64,000 nt of DNA from positions 328,266-392,265 of the forward strand of contig CADAJP010000001.1 of assembly GCA_902788345.1 (NCBI GenBank). The letters run 5' to 3'. The position numbers and the translations under genes were made by a program. The DNA is from an uncultured bacterium (GTDB taxonomy: Bacteria; Cyanobacteriota; Vampirovibrionia; Gastranaerophilales; Gastranaerophilaceae). Within the stretch, counting starts at the first letter, position 1. The number at the start of each line of letters is the position of its first letter. The notes beneath the pieces are model-generated. The model saw only the letters and a list, made by a program, of their open reading frames with translations. It was not told the DNA's origin and did not search any database. Below are positions 39,056 to 48,417 of the stretch, in pieces.

Positions 39056-42000
39056 CTATTTAAGCAATGCACCAACTGCTTTATATACATCCATTCTTGT
39101 AGCTGCATCCTTTTGAGCCTGAGCATAAAGTGTTTCAGCAGCATCAGGATTTGTTTTAAGTAATGACTTATAACGTCCTTCTGATCTGATGAATTCTTGG
39201 TAATCAGCTTTAGGTTCTTTAGCATCCCAAGTGAATGGAACTTCAGCTTCCGGATTGTAACGATACAATGGGAAGTAACCTGCTTCAACGGCACGTTTTT
39301 GTTCTGTCTGAGTTTTAGACATATCAATACCGTGAGCGATACAAGGAGCATAAGCAAATATGATTGATGGGCCGTTATATGCTTCAGCTTCTTGGAATGC
39401 TTTTAGAGTTTGAGCTCTATCTGCACCCAATGCAACTGATGCAACATATACATATCCATAAGACATACTCATCAAGCCCATATTCTTCTTGTACGTTCTC
39501 TTACCGCCTGTAGCAAATTTTGCAACAGCAGCGGTCGGAGTAGATTTAGAAGCCTGACCGCCTGTATTTGAATATACTTCTGTATCAAGAACAAGGATAT
39601 TTACATTCTTGTTCTGAGCAAGAACATGGTCAATACCGCCGTAGCCTATATCGTTTGCCCATCCGTCACCACCGATAATCCATACAGATTTATCAGTGAA
39701 GTAGTCTTGAAGTTCTTGAATTTTCTTACAAGTTGGGCACATGTCGTTTTGGTGTTTAGCCAAAACTTCTTTAACTTTGTTTTGAGCCTCTACAGCTTCA
39801 GGAGTTTTTGAGTTATCCCAGTGAGCCATTGCATTTTCCAATGCTTCTTTAACATCTGCTTTGGCTTCAGGGTTGGCAAGAACTTTTTCAACATTTTCTT
39901 TCAAAAGTTCTCTGTTAGCATCTACAGCCAATCTCATACCAAAACCAAATTCAGCATTATCTTCAAATAATGAATTTGCCCAAGCCGGACCTCTGCCTTC
40001 CTTAGTTTTTGTATATGGAATTGTAGGGAATGTACCCGAGTAAATTGAAGAACAACCTGTTGCGTTTGCAATGATTGCATTTTCACCAAATAATTGAGAA
40101 ACCAATTTAACATAAGGTGTTTCACCACAACCTGCACAAGCACCTGAGAATTCGAATAAAGGTTTTCTCAACATAGCGCCTTTAATTGTTTTTGTAGTGT
40201 TTTTACCCATTACATTATCAGGTAAAGCATCAAAGAATTTTTCATTTACAACTTCACCAACAGCTGTTTCTTCTTCAATTGTTGACCAAGTTAAAGCTTC
40301 TTTGCCTGCAACTTTTGACATCGGACATTGATCTACGCAAACACCGCAGCCTGTACAATCGTTGCAATATACCTGAACTTTGAATTTTTCACCGTGATCA
40401 TTTGGTTTTGCATCAACAGTCTTGAATGAGGCAGGAGCAGAAGCTAAATCTTTTTCTTCAACCAGTTTAGTTCTGATTGCAGCATGAGGACATGCTGAAG
40501 CACAGATTCCGCATTGAATACAAGTTTCAGAATTCCATTTTGGAACACGAGGAGCAATTCCACGTTTTTCTAAACAAGCAGTGCCTGTTGGGATTACACC
40601 GTCAACACTCATAGCTGAAACAGGAATATCGTCACCTTTTTGTCTCATAGACGGTTCAATGATTTTCTTTGCAAATTCATCTGCATCTTTAGAAATCATT
40701 TCAACATGATCTGCATGAGCAACACCATCTAATGAAGCAGGAATAACAACTTCTTCTGTCGCATTAATAGCTGCATCAATCAATGCCAAGTTCATATTAA
40801 CAACATCATCACCTTTTTTCTTAAAGGTTTTCTTGGTCATTTCTTTCATACCTTCATAAGCCTGTTCAAACGGAATGATTCCGCTAACTTTGAAGTATGC
40901 AACCATCATAACTGTATTAGCACCCTTACCGCGTAAACCAGGTTGTTCGTGGATAAGTTTTTCAGCATCTACATTATAGAATTTAATTTTCTTATTGATA
41001 ATAGTTTCCTGCATATCTCTTGTTAAGTGAGAGAAAGCTTCTTCTTTACTCCATGGAGAGTTCAACAAGAATGTACCGCCTTCTTTAATACCTTTTAACA
41101 AGTCATATCTGCCAACATAAGCATGAGCAGAGCAAGAAACAAAATCAGGTGCAGTGATTAAATATGTAGATTTAATCGGTTTGTCACCAAATCTTAAATG
41201 TGAAACAGTTACACCAAATGATTTTTTAGAGTCATAAGCAAAATATGCTTGTGCATCTTTGTCAGTATATTGACCGATGATTTTAATTGAGTTTTTGTTA
41301 GCACCAACTGTACCATCTGAACCCAAACCCCAGAACATGCAGTTTGTTGTTCCTTCAGGTTCAGTTACGATATGTTCTTCAATTGGTAATGATTTGTGTG
41401 TAACATCATCATTGATACCAACTGTAAAACCGTGGAAACCATTCTTTTCAGAATGTTTATAGATAGCAAGAACCATAGAAGGAGTAAATTCTTTAGAAGC
41501 TAAACCATATCTTCCGCCGATTACTCTAATATCTTTTCCTGCCAACGCTGCAACTACATCCAAGAATAATGGTTCACCGATTGAACCGGGTTCTTTTGTT
41601 CTGTCCATTGCAACAACTCTTTTAACAGTTGATGGAAGTGCTTTATTAAATCTTTCAACATCAAATGGTCTGTATAATCTGACTTTAACCAAACCATATT
41701 TAGTACCACGGGTTGAATTTAGATATTCAATTGTTTCTTCAATAGTTTCGCAACCTGAACCCATAGCAACGATTACATCAGTAGCATCAGGAGCACCAAC
41801 ATAATCAAACGGATGATATTGACGACCTGTAACTTTTGCAACTTTGTCCATATATTCCTGAACGATTTCAGGTACTGCTTCATAGTATTTGTTAGAAGTT
41901 TCACGGCCTTGGAAGTAAACATCACCGTTTTGTGCACCAACTTTTGAAACCGGTGCTTCAGGTCTTAATGCTCTTTGTCTGAATTCTTCTATATATTTTG

Positions 42001-42586
42001 GTTCAACTAAAGAAGCAATTTCTTCGTAAGAAATTTCTTCAATCTTGTGTACTTCGTGAGAAGTTCTGAATCCGTCAAAGAACTGCAAGAACGGAACTTT
42101 AGCCTTATAAGTTGCTAAATGAGCAACCAACGCTAAATCCATTTCTTCCTGAACACTATTTGCAGCTAACATTGCATAACCTGTATTTCTGCAAGCCATA
42201 ACATCTGTATGATCACCAAAGATTGCTAATGACTGAGCTGCTAATGCACGAGCTGCAACATGAATTACATGAGGGAGCATTTCCCCAGCGACTTTGTGCA
42301 TAACAGGAATCATCAATAATAAACCCTGAGAAGCTGTATATGTAGAAGTTAGAGCACCTGCAGCCAAAGAACCATGTACAGCACCTGCTGCACCTGCTTC
42401 AGATTGCATTTCGGCAACTTTTACTTCTTTGCCCCAAATATTTTTTTTGTGTTGTGATGCCCATTCATCAATCCATTCTCCCATTGTAGAAGATGGAGTA
42501 ATAGGGTAGATAGCTGATACTTCGCTTAATGCATACGCAATATGCGCCGCAGCGTAGTTACCATCAACTGTGATAGTTTTAGCCAT
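39056..42586 (-). CDS. nifJ: pyruvate:ferredoxin (flavodoxin) oxidoreductase
   Basis: Oxidises pyruvate to acetyl-CoA and CO2 with ferredoxin or flavodoxin as acceptor. This is the one-chain, 1176-residue form. In order: the alpha-like domain (Tyr-Pro-Ile-Thr-Pro-Ser-Ser near residue 25), the transketolase-C-like domain, the gamma-like domain (Leu-Arg-Phe-Gly near 470), an 8Fe ferredoxin domain (Cys-Ile-Gln-Cys-Gly-Ile-Cys and Cys-Thr-Gly-Cys-Gly-Val-Cys, near 690-760), and the thiamine-binding beta-like domain with Cys-Ala-Gly-Cys-Gly-Glu-Thr and Gly-Gly-Asp-Gly-Trp-Ala. It has its own promoter and a GGAGG site, as expected for a highly expressed enzyme. Confidence 0.98.
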   Translation of the reverse strand: MAKTITVDGNYAAAHIAYALSEVSAIYPITPSSTMGEWIDEWASQHKKNIWGKEVKVAEMQSEAGAAGAVHGSLAAGALTSTYTASQGLLLMIPVMHKVAGEMLPHVIHVAARALAAQSLAIFGDHTDVMACRNTGYAMLAANSVQEEMDLALVAHLATYKAKVPFLQFFDGFRTSHEVHKIEEISYEEIASLVEPKYIEEFRQRALRPEAPVSKVGAQNGDVYFQGRETSNKYYEAVPEIVQEYMDKVAKVTGRQYHPFDYVGAPDATDVIVAMGSGCETIEETIEYLNSTRGTKYGLVKVRLYRPFDVERFNKALPSTVKRVVAMDRTKEPGSIGEPLFLDVVAALAGKDIRVIGGRYGLASKEFTPSMVLAIYKHSEKNGFHGFTVGINDDVTHKSLPIEEHIVTEPEGTTNCMFWGLGSDGTVGANKNSIKIIGQYTDKDAQAYFAYDSKKSFGVTVSHLRFGDKPIKSTYLITAPDFVSCSAHAYVGRYDLLKGIKEGGTFLLNSPWSKEEAFSHLTRDMQETIINKKIKFYNVDAEKLIHEQPGLRGKGANTVMMVAYFKVSGIIPFEQAYEGMKEMTKKTFKKKGDDVVNMNLALIDAAINATEEVVIPASLDGVAHADHVEMISKDADEFAKKIIEPSMRQKGDDIPVSAMSVDGVIPTGTACLEKRGIAPRVPKWNSETCIQCGICASACPHAAIRTKLVEEKDLASAPASFKTVDAKPNDHGEKFKVQVYCNDCTGCGVCVDQCPMSKVAGKEALTWSTIEEETAVGEVVNEKFFDALPDNVMGKNTTKTIKGAMLRKPLFEFSGACAGCGETPYVKLVSQLFGENAIIANATGCSSIYSGTFPTIPYTKTKEGRGPAWANSLFEDNAEFGFGMRLAVDANRELLKENVEKVLANPEAKADVKEALENAMAHWDNSKTPEAVEAQNKVKEVLAKHQNDMCPTCKKIQELQDYFTDKSVWIIGGDGWANDIGYGGIDHVLAQNKNVNILVLDTEVYSNTGGQASKSTPTAAVAKFATGGKRTYKKNMGLMSMSYGYVYVASVALGADRAQTLKAFQEAEAYNGPSIIFAYAPCIAHGIDMSKTQTEQKRAVEAGYFPLYRYNPEAEVPFTWDAKEPKADYQEFIRSEGRYKSLLKTNPDAAETLYAQAQKDAATRMDVYKAVGALLK

Positions 42587-42639
42587 AATATTATAACCTC
42601 CTTATTTACTACTTAATATCCACAACTATAACTAATTAA

Positions 42640-42668
42640 ATAATAATACAAACATGATTTTTTGCCAA
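42640..42668 (-). promoter_or_regulatory. nifJ promoter (sigma70-type)
   Basis: TTGGCA (42668-42663) and TATTAT (42645-42640) on the minus strand are 17 bases apart. They are the same two hexamers and spacing as before gyrB. The site is about 55 bases before the nifJ ATG. Confidence 0.58.
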
Positions 42669-42738
42669 AGAAAAATATGCGAAGAGATAAAAATATATAT
42701 TTTTGACAAATTATTGTGTTTTTAGTTTTATTTAAAGC

Positions 42739-43437
42739 ATGAGTTACAAAGGTTTTAAAATTGTATGTTTAGGTACATATTGCCTGCCAAGAGTAATTGC
42801 AACTGTTTGTAATTTCAAAGCAACAAAGGCACAAGGTGAAAAGACTTGCCCGTATGATTTGGCATTCTGTTGGAATTTTGAAGCGATATTAAACAATTTA
42901 GATAATGAATTTTCGGATTTTTTTAGCGGAATTGAATACGATTTTGTCCAAAATAACGAAGTAAAAGATGAAATTAGCAATATTTTCACATCAAAATTTA
43001 ATGCAAAATACTGGAAAGATGATAACGCCGGATTTATTTTTAACCATGAAGACGGGTTTACATTTGAAGAATTTAAAACCAGATACTTAAAAAGAATTAA
43101 CAATTTGTATGAATATATTAATATTGAAGAATTGGAGCTATATTTTTTAATTGCGACTTTTAAACCAATAACAAATGACCAAATTGAAAAATTAAACAAT
43201 ATTATTATGAGATACAGAAAACCCGACAGTTATTATAATATAATTTTAAATCAATCCGAAGAAAATCTTGCTATAAAAAGCAGTAATACTAAAGTTATAG
43301 ACTGTGCAGAATTTAACCCTTTGTTTAAGGGTGATTGGGGGTTAATGTTAAAAGAGCACAGGAAATACACACTTGCCGATGAATTTTACCGAAAAATTAA
43401 CAATGAACTTATGAAGATTATTCTCCGAGTAAACTAA
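42739..43437 (+). CDS. DUF1796-like putative papain-like cysteine peptidase
   Basis: 232 residues resembling the DUF1796 family, which is predicted but not shown to be papain-like. The start has a conserved-looking Cys in Val-Cys-Leu-Gly-Thr-Tyr-Cys-Leu-Pro-Arg (Cys16), then Pro-Tyr-Asp-Leu-Ala-Phe, and a central Phe-Asn-His-Glu segment with a candidate His near residue 108. No signal peptide or membrane span is seen. The C-terminal half is helical and Asn/Lys-rich. No strong ribosome site precedes the ATG. The stop overlaps the stop of the opposite-strand gene in the shared tetramer CTAA. Confidence 0.66.
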   Translation: MSYKGFKIVCLGTYCLPRVIATVCNFKATKAQGEKTCPYDLAFCWNFEAILNNLDNEFSDFFSGIEYDFVQNNEVKDEISNIFTSKFNAKYWKDDNAGFIFNHEDGFTFEEFKTRYLKRINNLYEYINIEELELYFLIATFKPITNDQIEKLNNIIMRYRKPDSYYNIILNQSEENLAIKSSNTKVIDCAEFNPLFKGDWGLMLKEHRKYTLADEFYRKINNELMKIILRVN

Positions 43438-43793
43438 ACAACACAATTAAAATTATTTGCTTTATCGCAAGCAGCTTTTACTACTCTCATGTTTTCATCC
43501 GCACGGCTTAAAAAACCTTTTCGCGGATAAACACTTGCTAACACGACAGGTTCTGTTTCACCATTAGACAGAGGTTTCATAACACGGGCAACAACTTTTT
43601 TTGACCCTTCTTTTAGCAAAGAAACAACAACATCATAAGGATTTTCTACCTGAGAAACAGAAGCCTTTTGTAAATCAGAAAAATGATAAGATGCAGGAAA
43701 ACATTTCTGAACCTTACTTTTACCGTTTTCAGCTAAAGAACCTAACCTTAAAGCACAAAACTGTGGGGAACTTGAATTGTTGTTTACTAACAT
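43434..43793 (-). CDS. hypothetical protein with N-terminal Ser-Pro-Gln-Phe-x-Ala segment
   Basis: The ATG at 43793 has a perfect GGAGG site 5 bases upstream and gives 119 residues; a longer open frame upstream adds 25 residues without a site. It starts MLVNNNSSSPQFCALRLG, which matches the pattern of MEISKINNSPNFRAKI at 21287. The rest is beta-rich (Val-Val-Ala-Arg-Val-Met, Pro-Val-Val-Leu-Ala-Ser-Val-Tyr-Pro-Arg) with a helix at the end. It is convergent with the DUF1796-like gene. No family recognised. Confidence 0.66.
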   Translation of the reverse strand: MLVNNNSSSPQFCALRLGSLAENGKSKVQKCFPASYHFSDLQKASVSQVENPYDVVVSLLKEGSKKVVARVMKPLSNGETEPVVLASVYPRKGFLSRADENMRVVKAACDKANNFNCVV

Positions 43794-43988
43794 ATAACCT
43801 CCTATATATACAGCGAATAAAACAGATGAATATTCAAAATTGCCCCTATCAAAATAATAAGTTAACAATACTTAATGATAAATTTAGCCAATTTACTAAT
43901 ACAAACAGATGAGATTTTAACAAATTTATTAAAGATGATAAATTGACAGACGACAATATTTATACACATTAGTTTATTGGAGCTCAAA

Positions 43989-45653
43989 ATGTCAGAACAA
44001 GTATTAATGCCGATAGGTGCAATTAACAGCATAAACAAGGAAAAGGCACAAAATTATTTAGAAAAAGCCAGATTAGCACATGAAAAATATCTTCTCGGTC
44101 AAAAAAATAATGACTTGCAGGAAGCTATAGATAACTATATAGATGCCGTAAAATACGATCCGTCTATACCTGAAACATATTACAGGCTTGCGTCATTAAT
44201 GTGGGAGCAAGGGCAGATTAGTGTTTATAGTGCAATAGAACAATGTCAGGCCGCGGTATCAATATCTCCTGACAATATTAATGCGCATTTATATGCCGGT
44301 TATTTCATGCAAATTTCCGCAGACTATGAGTCGGCAGAAAAAGAATACAAAACCGCAATAAGTCTTAGTGGCATTAATTCCGGCCGTTCAAGAATGATAC
44401 TATCACAGGCATTACTTGAAAAAATAAACTGCAGCAGAGGAAACTTTGCAGATTATGTAAAATTTATGTATTACTTCCTTTCAGGGAGCGTAATGCTTGC
44501 ATGGGACAGAACTACAATAAAAATGTTCTATAAGAATATGTCTAAAGACATGTCCGTTTTTTCTTATTCAACTATCGGAAAATTCATGGAAAAGTTCAAA
44601 ATGTATAATTCTGCTGAAAAATTATACGAAAAAGCTGCTGCTAAAACTTTTAATTACGACTTATTCTATGACCGCATAGGCGATATTGCATACAAAAACA
44701 AAGATATTGAAAAAACAGCGGAATGTTACAGAAAAGTTATTGAAGAAAATCCGCTAAACAGAAATGTAATGGTTAAGCTTGCAACTATATTACAGGCATA
44801 TTTCCCTGAAAATACAGACGAAGCCATTGACTGCTATGAAAAATTACTTGAATTTAATATAGATACTGCACAAATTTACTACGAACTTGGCCATTTATAT
44901 ATGAATAAAAATGACAAATTAAATTCGGTCAGCGCTTTTAAACTTGCAGTAGAAAATGATCCGGAAAACCCGTTCTATAACAATTCATTGGGTTATGCTT
45001 ATGCAAAAGCGGAATTATATGATGATGCTATTGAACATTATCAGAAAGCAATTGCCATAAATCCTGATCCGGAATGGACATCAATTGTATGTCAGGCACT
45101 TGGTGCAATTTATGCCGGAAACAAAGGAAATGTTGAAGCGGCAATTTCAACATATCAGGCAGGAATAATACTTGACCCTAATAATTATGATTTATATATT
45201 GCACTTGGCGATATTTACATGGCAGACTACGATTTAGATAAAGCCATTCACTCATACTGCGATGCGGTTACACTAAAACCCGATGAAGAAAGAGGATATT
45301 CAAAACTTGGCGTTGCACTATGGGAAAAAGATTATCTTGAAGAAGCTCTTGTTGCATACCACAAAGCAGTTGAATTAAATCCGGAAAATGCATTTTCACA
45401 AAATAATCTTGGAATTTTATACCTTGACGGATTATCTGATGCAATGGAAGCCTTGGAATACTTTGAAACCGCAATAGAACTTAACCCTAATTATACTCTT
45501 GCATACTTTAATGCCGGCAGAGCAAGTCAAAAAATGGGTTTTGTAAATGATGCGGCTAATTACTACCAAATGGCAATTAATCTTAATAAAATAACTCAAG
45601 AACTTGACGAAGAAGATATACAGGAAAGGCTCCATAGTCTTTTTGAAATATAA
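43989..45653 (+). CDS. tetratricopeptide-repeat protein
   Basis: From the ATG at 43989 (site TTGGAG) it has 554 residues; a TTG 12 bases earlier is possible but sits on that ribosome site. At least nine 34-residue TPR units are visible, with typical Ala-Ile-x-x-Tyr-x-x-Ala-Ile-x-Leu-Asn-Pro endings, especially from about residue 230 to 540. Such solenoids mediate protein-protein contacts. No signal peptide, membrane segment or catalytic domain is present, so it is probably a cytoplasmic scaffold. It is monocistronic, with a terminator directly after it. Confidence 0.9.
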   Translation: MSEQVLMPIGAINSINKEKAQNYLEKARLAHEKYLLGQKNNDLQEAIDNYIDAVKYDPSIPETYYRLASLMWEQGQISVYSAIEQCQAAVSISPDNINAHLYAGYFMQISADYESAEKEYKTAISLSGINSGRSRMILSQALLEKINCSRGNFADYVKFMYYFLSGSVMLAWDRTTIKMFYKNMSKDMSVFSYSTIGKFMEKFKMYNSAEKLYEKAAAKTFNYDLFYDRIGDIAYKNKDIEKTAECYRKVIEENPLNRNVMVKLATILQAYFPENTDEAIDCYEKLLEFNIDTAQIYYELGHLYMNKNDKLNSVSAFKLAVENDPENPFYNNSLGYAYAKAELYDDAIEHYQKAIAINPDPEWTSIVCQALGAIYAGNKGNVEAAISTYQAGIILDPNNYDLYIALGDIYMADYDLDKAIHSYCDAVTLKPDEERGYSKLGVALWEKDYLEEALVAYHKAVELNPENAFSQNNLGILYLDGLSDAMEALEYFETAIELNPNYTLAYFNAGRASQKMGFVNDAANYYQMAINLNKITQELDEEDIQERLHSLFEI

Positions 45654-45658
45654 AATTT

Positions 45659-45682
45659 AAGGGGCTTTAGAGCCCCTTTTTC
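45659..45682 (+). terminator. terminator after the TPR gene
   Basis: GGGGCT and AGCCCC form a 6-base stem with a 4-base loop, followed by TTTTTC. Confidence 0.88.
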
Positions 45683-45711
45683 GTATATTTTAATTTTATA
45701 AATATTCATGA

Positions 45712-45717
45712 TATAAT
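45712..45717 (+). promoter_or_regulatory. -10 box for the rbfA-truB operon
   Basis: A perfect TATAAT lies 24 bases before the rbfA ATG, just after the preceding terminator. The hexamer at -35 (TTTAAT, 17-base spacing) is weak. Confidence 0.42.
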
Positions 45718-45741
45718 ATTGTTAACTAAGGAGTAAACATT

Positions 45742-46089
45742 ATGTCATTGAGAAACGAACGTGTCAGAAAAGAACTGATGAGGGACATTTCCGAAATTCT
45801 GAGAAAAGAAATCAGAGGATTAAAAGGAGTTGTTTCAATTGTTGATGTTGAAGTTTCTCATGATAATTCGTACGCAAGAGTAATATACAGTGTACTTGGC
45901 TCACCTGAAGATATAGAAACAACCAAAGAAGTTATAGAAAAATCTACTCCAAAAATAAGATATAATGTAGGTAAGCAATTAAGATTAAGACTTACTCCGG
46001 AATTAAAATTTGAATTTACAGACGGACTTGAAAAATCTTCAAGAGTAATGGATTTGCTCAACAAGATTTCAAAAGGGGAAATCAAGTAA
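45742..46089 (+). CDS. rbfA: 30S ribosome-binding factor A
   Basis: RbfA binds the 30S subunit and helps mature the 5' end of 16S rRNA. The 115 residues show the family pattern: Arg-Val-x-x-Glu-Leu-x-x-Asp-Ile-Ser-Glu-Ile-Leu at the start, Val-Asp-Val-Glu-Val-Ser-x-Asp-x-Ser-Tyr-Ala-Arg-Val in the KH-like strand region, and Leu-Arg-Leu-x-Pro-Glu-Leu-Lys-Phe-Glu-Phe near the end. The site AAGGAGTAAACATT is good. truB follows immediately, the common rbfA-truB pairing. Confidence 0.96.
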   Translation: MSLRNERVRKELMRDISEILRKEIRGLKGVVSIVDVEVSHDNSYARVIYSVLGSPEDIETTKEVIEKSTPKIRYNVGKQLRLRLTPELKFEFTDGLEKSSRVMDLLNKISKGEIK

Positions 46090-46965
46090 TTGTTTGGCTT
46101 TTTAAACATATACAAACCGGAAGGAATGACATCTTTTGATGTTGTAGCCGCTTTGCGTAAAATCACGCATATAAGGCAAATCGGACATACCGGAACACTT
46201 GACCCTTTTGCAACAGGAGTGCTGCCGATTTGTATTGGCAAATCAACCAAACTTATTGAATATCTGCCGGACGATAAACAATATACTGCAACAATTCAAT
46301 TTGGGGCAGATACAGACACCTACGATAAAGAAGGTCAAACTGTTAAAACATACGACAGGGAAATAACCAAAGACGAACTGGCGGAGATATTAAAATGCTT
46401 TGAAGGGGAAATTGAACAAATGCCCCCTATCTACTCCGCAATAAAAGTTAACGGCAAAAAACTTTATGAATATGCAAGAAAAGGGCAAAATGTCGAAATT
46501 AAGCCAAGAAAAGTTACCATACACAAAATAGAACTGCTTGATTTTGACGGCAAAAATCAAACGGCAAAAATTTCAATAGAATGTTCAAAAGGAACATATA
46601 TACGCTCAATTGCATATGACATAGGACAAAAACTAAACTGCGGAGGGCATTTAATCGAACTTGAACGAACAAAAGCCGGAATGTTCAAATTGGAAACCGC
46701 TGTTAAACTTGAAAACATAAATAACATCGAAGTTGTTGAAAAAAATCTGATTAACCCGATTGATGTTCTTCCTGACGGGAAATATGAACTAAATACGCTG
46801 GAAAAAGACCGTATTATACACGGAATTGCAATAAAAAACAGATTTATACAAAACAAAAACAAAACAGGTGATATTGTGTTTTTTGTTTATGGTGGTAAAA
46901 TGTATGGTATAGGTTATATTGATAAAGATACAATTAAAGTAAAGAAAGTTTTTGAGGAATTATGA
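46090..46965 (+). CDS. truB: tRNA pseudouridine(55) synthase TruB
   Basis: Makes pseudouridine 55 in tRNA. It begins with TTG placed directly after the rbfA stop, inside an AAAAGGGGAAATCAAG ribosome site. The 291 residues contain Gly-Phe-Leu-Asn-Ile-Tyr-Lys-Pro near the start, the catalytic Gly-His-Thr-Gly-Thr-Leu-Asp-Pro motif with Asp38, Pro-Pro-Ile-Tyr-Ser-Ala-Ile-Lys-Val-Asn-Gly, and Ser-Lys-Gly-Thr-Tyr-Ile-Arg-Ser. A C-terminal PUA-like segment follows. It overlaps the next gene by 4 bases. Confidence 0.97.
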   Translation: MFGFLNIYKPEGMTSFDVVAALRKITHIRQIGHTGTLDPFATGVLPICIGKSTKLIEYLPDDKQYTATIQFGADTDTYDKEGQTVKTYDREITKDELAEILKCFEGEIEQMPPIYSAIKVNGKKLYEYARKGQNVEIKPRKVTIHKIELLDFDGKNQTAKISIECSKGTYIRSIAYDIGQKLNCGGHLIELERTKAGMFKLETAVKLENINNIEVVEKNLINPIDVLPDGKYELNTLEKDRIIHGIAIKNRFIQNKNKTGDIVFFVYGGKMYGIGYIDKDTIKVKKVFEEL

Positions 46966-47804
46966 AAAAATTAGTATTATTGTTGGGGATATTATTGTTT
47001 ACATCAGGTATTTCATTCGGTTCTGAATGTTCTTATCAGTGCGTTGAGCCATACGATTTGAATAACCCGATAAGCACTTTTTTCAGTAAAATTACAGGTA
47101 TAAATTTTACAAGAACTAAAATTTCAGAATTAGTATTAAAAAAAGTAATATCAAATTCTGTTAAAGGCGGAAAATTAAATGTCAACATTGACTCATACAG
47201 CGGCAAAGATTTAGCAAACGGCAGATTTAAGTCTTTGATAATAACAGGGAAAGATGTCAGTATAGACGGCATTTACCTGTCATCAGTAGAATTAAAATCG
47301 TTATGCGAATTTAACTACCTTCAGTATGACAAACAAGGCAATGTTACATTCAAAGAAGACTTTCCAATGTCATTTAATATTCAAATGAGTTCTGATGACA
47401 TTAACAAAACAATGCAGTCAGAAAAATACCAAACGCTGCTAAAGAATATGAACAAACTATCATTTGCAGGAGTAAGAATAGAATCTACAGAAAGTTCAAT
47501 CAGGGGTAATAAGTTCTACTACTCAATGAATATCGCTATTCCGTTTTTAAAAACACAAAAAATTGAAATAGTAGGGGATTTAAAAGTTACAGACGGAAGA
47601 ATCAGTCTAAAAGATACAAGACTCTCGTCAAATTCAAAAACAATGAATTTAAAGAAAATCGATTCAATTATGAGATATATTAACCCTCTTGATTTTTCAA
47701 TAAATATTTTTAATAATAAAAATGCAAAGCTTCATGTAAGAAATGTTGCAATAAAAAATAACATCATAATTGCAGAAGGAATCATTGTTGTTCCTAAAGA
47801 TTAA
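46962..47804 (+). CDS. LmeA/DUF2993-like exported lipid-binding protein
   Basis: 280 residues with a signal peptide (to about residue 21, ending Gly-Ile-Ser-Phe-Gly-Ser). The mature part has the DUF2993 pattern: Ser-Gly-Lys-Asp-Leu-Ala-Asn-Gly-Arg-Phe-Lys-Ser-Leu-x-Ile-x-Gly-Lys-x-Val near residue 70, and Leu-Ser-Ser-Val-Glu-Leu-Lys-Ser-Leu soon after. DUF2993 proteins are common in cyanobacteria and actinobacteria; mycobacterial LmeA binds phospholipid in the periplasm. Two early Cys (Glu-Cys-Ser-Tyr-Gln-Cys) may form a disulfide. Translation is coupled to truB by an ATGA overlap; functional linkage is uncertain. Confidence 0.75.
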   Translation: MKKLVLLLGILLFTSGISFGSECSYQCVEPYDLNNPISTFFSKITGINFTRTKISELVLKKVISNSVKGGKLNVNIDSYSGKDLANGRFKSLIITGKDVSIDGIYLSSVELKSLCEFNYLQYDKQGNVTFKEDFPMSFNIQMSSDDINKTMQSEKYQTLLKNMNKLSFAGVRIESTESSIRGNKFYYSMNIAIPFLKTQKIEIVGDLKVTDGRISLKDTRLSSNSKTMNLKKIDSIMRYINPLDFSINIFNNKNAKLHVRNVAIKNNIIIAEGIIVVPKD

Positions 47805-47820
47805 TGGAGGCTGAATCCTT

Positions 47821-48414
47821 ATGGATAAAAGACAAAAAATTCTTTTAGTACTGATTGGAATATGTATGCTTGCAGTTATAGGGGTAGTTGCATTCCAGAT
47901 ATTCATGCCAAAACCTGAAATAAAGGCTGAAGATATTGAAGTATCACAAAGAACACAGGAAGAAGCTCAAGCGGATACAAATACGGTTACAAAAGAATTT
48001 GTTAACATCTATTTTATTGGCAAAAACGAACATAATGAAGAAATATACAAAGCTGTTAAAAGAGAATACTGTCAAGATGTTGACGGTTCAAAAGTTAAAT
48101 TTGCCGTTTATTCATTAATCAGAGGTCCAAGACCCGAAGAACAAAAAAAAGGTATATATTCTGAAATTCCGAGAGAAACACAGGTTATCAGCATAAAAGA
48201 ATTTCCTGACAGCATTATTGTAAATCTCTCGTCACCTTTTGTGTACGGCGGAGCAGACAGTTTGTATAAAAGGCTTTATCAGCTAATTAAAACAGTTAAA
48301 TTGAATACTACAATTCCGGTGTATTTATACATTGACGGACAAAGAGCAGATGTAGTCGGAGGAGAAGGGATTATGATTACTCAGCCGTTGAGTAATTCCT
48401 CTTTAGAAAACTAA
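47821..48414 (+). CDS. GerMN-domain envelope protein
   Basis: 197 residues: an N-terminal membrane anchor (about 8-28), a charged linker, and a GerMN domain (about 60-190) with Ile-Tyr-Phe-Ile-Gly-Lys, Ala-Val-Tyr-Ser-Leu-Ile-Arg-Gly-Pro, Ile-Ile-Val-Asn-Leu-Ser-Ser-Pro-Phe and a final Ile-Asp-Gly-Gln. GerMN occurs in Bacillus GerM but is widespread in non-sporulating bacteria, including cyanobacteria, in envelope proteins of unknown role. No sporulation gene is nearby. It follows the LmeA-like gene after 16 bases with a strong GGAGG site. Confidence 0.83.
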   Translation: MDKRQKILLVLIGICMLAVIGVVAFQIFMPKPEIKAEDIEVSQRTQEEAQADTNTVTKEFVNIYFIGKNEHNEEIYKAVKREYCQDVDGSKVKFAVYSLIRGPRPEEQKKGIYSEIPRETQVISIKEFPDSIIVNLSSPFVYGGADSLYKRLYQLIKTVKLNTTIPVYLYIDGQRADVVGGEGIMITQPLSNSSLEN

Positions 48415-48417
48415 AAA

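Noticed and set aside
47821..48414. Evidence for sporulation from the GerMN domain
   Set aside because: GerMN is common in non-sporulating diderms, and the outer-membrane genes here argue against a spore former.
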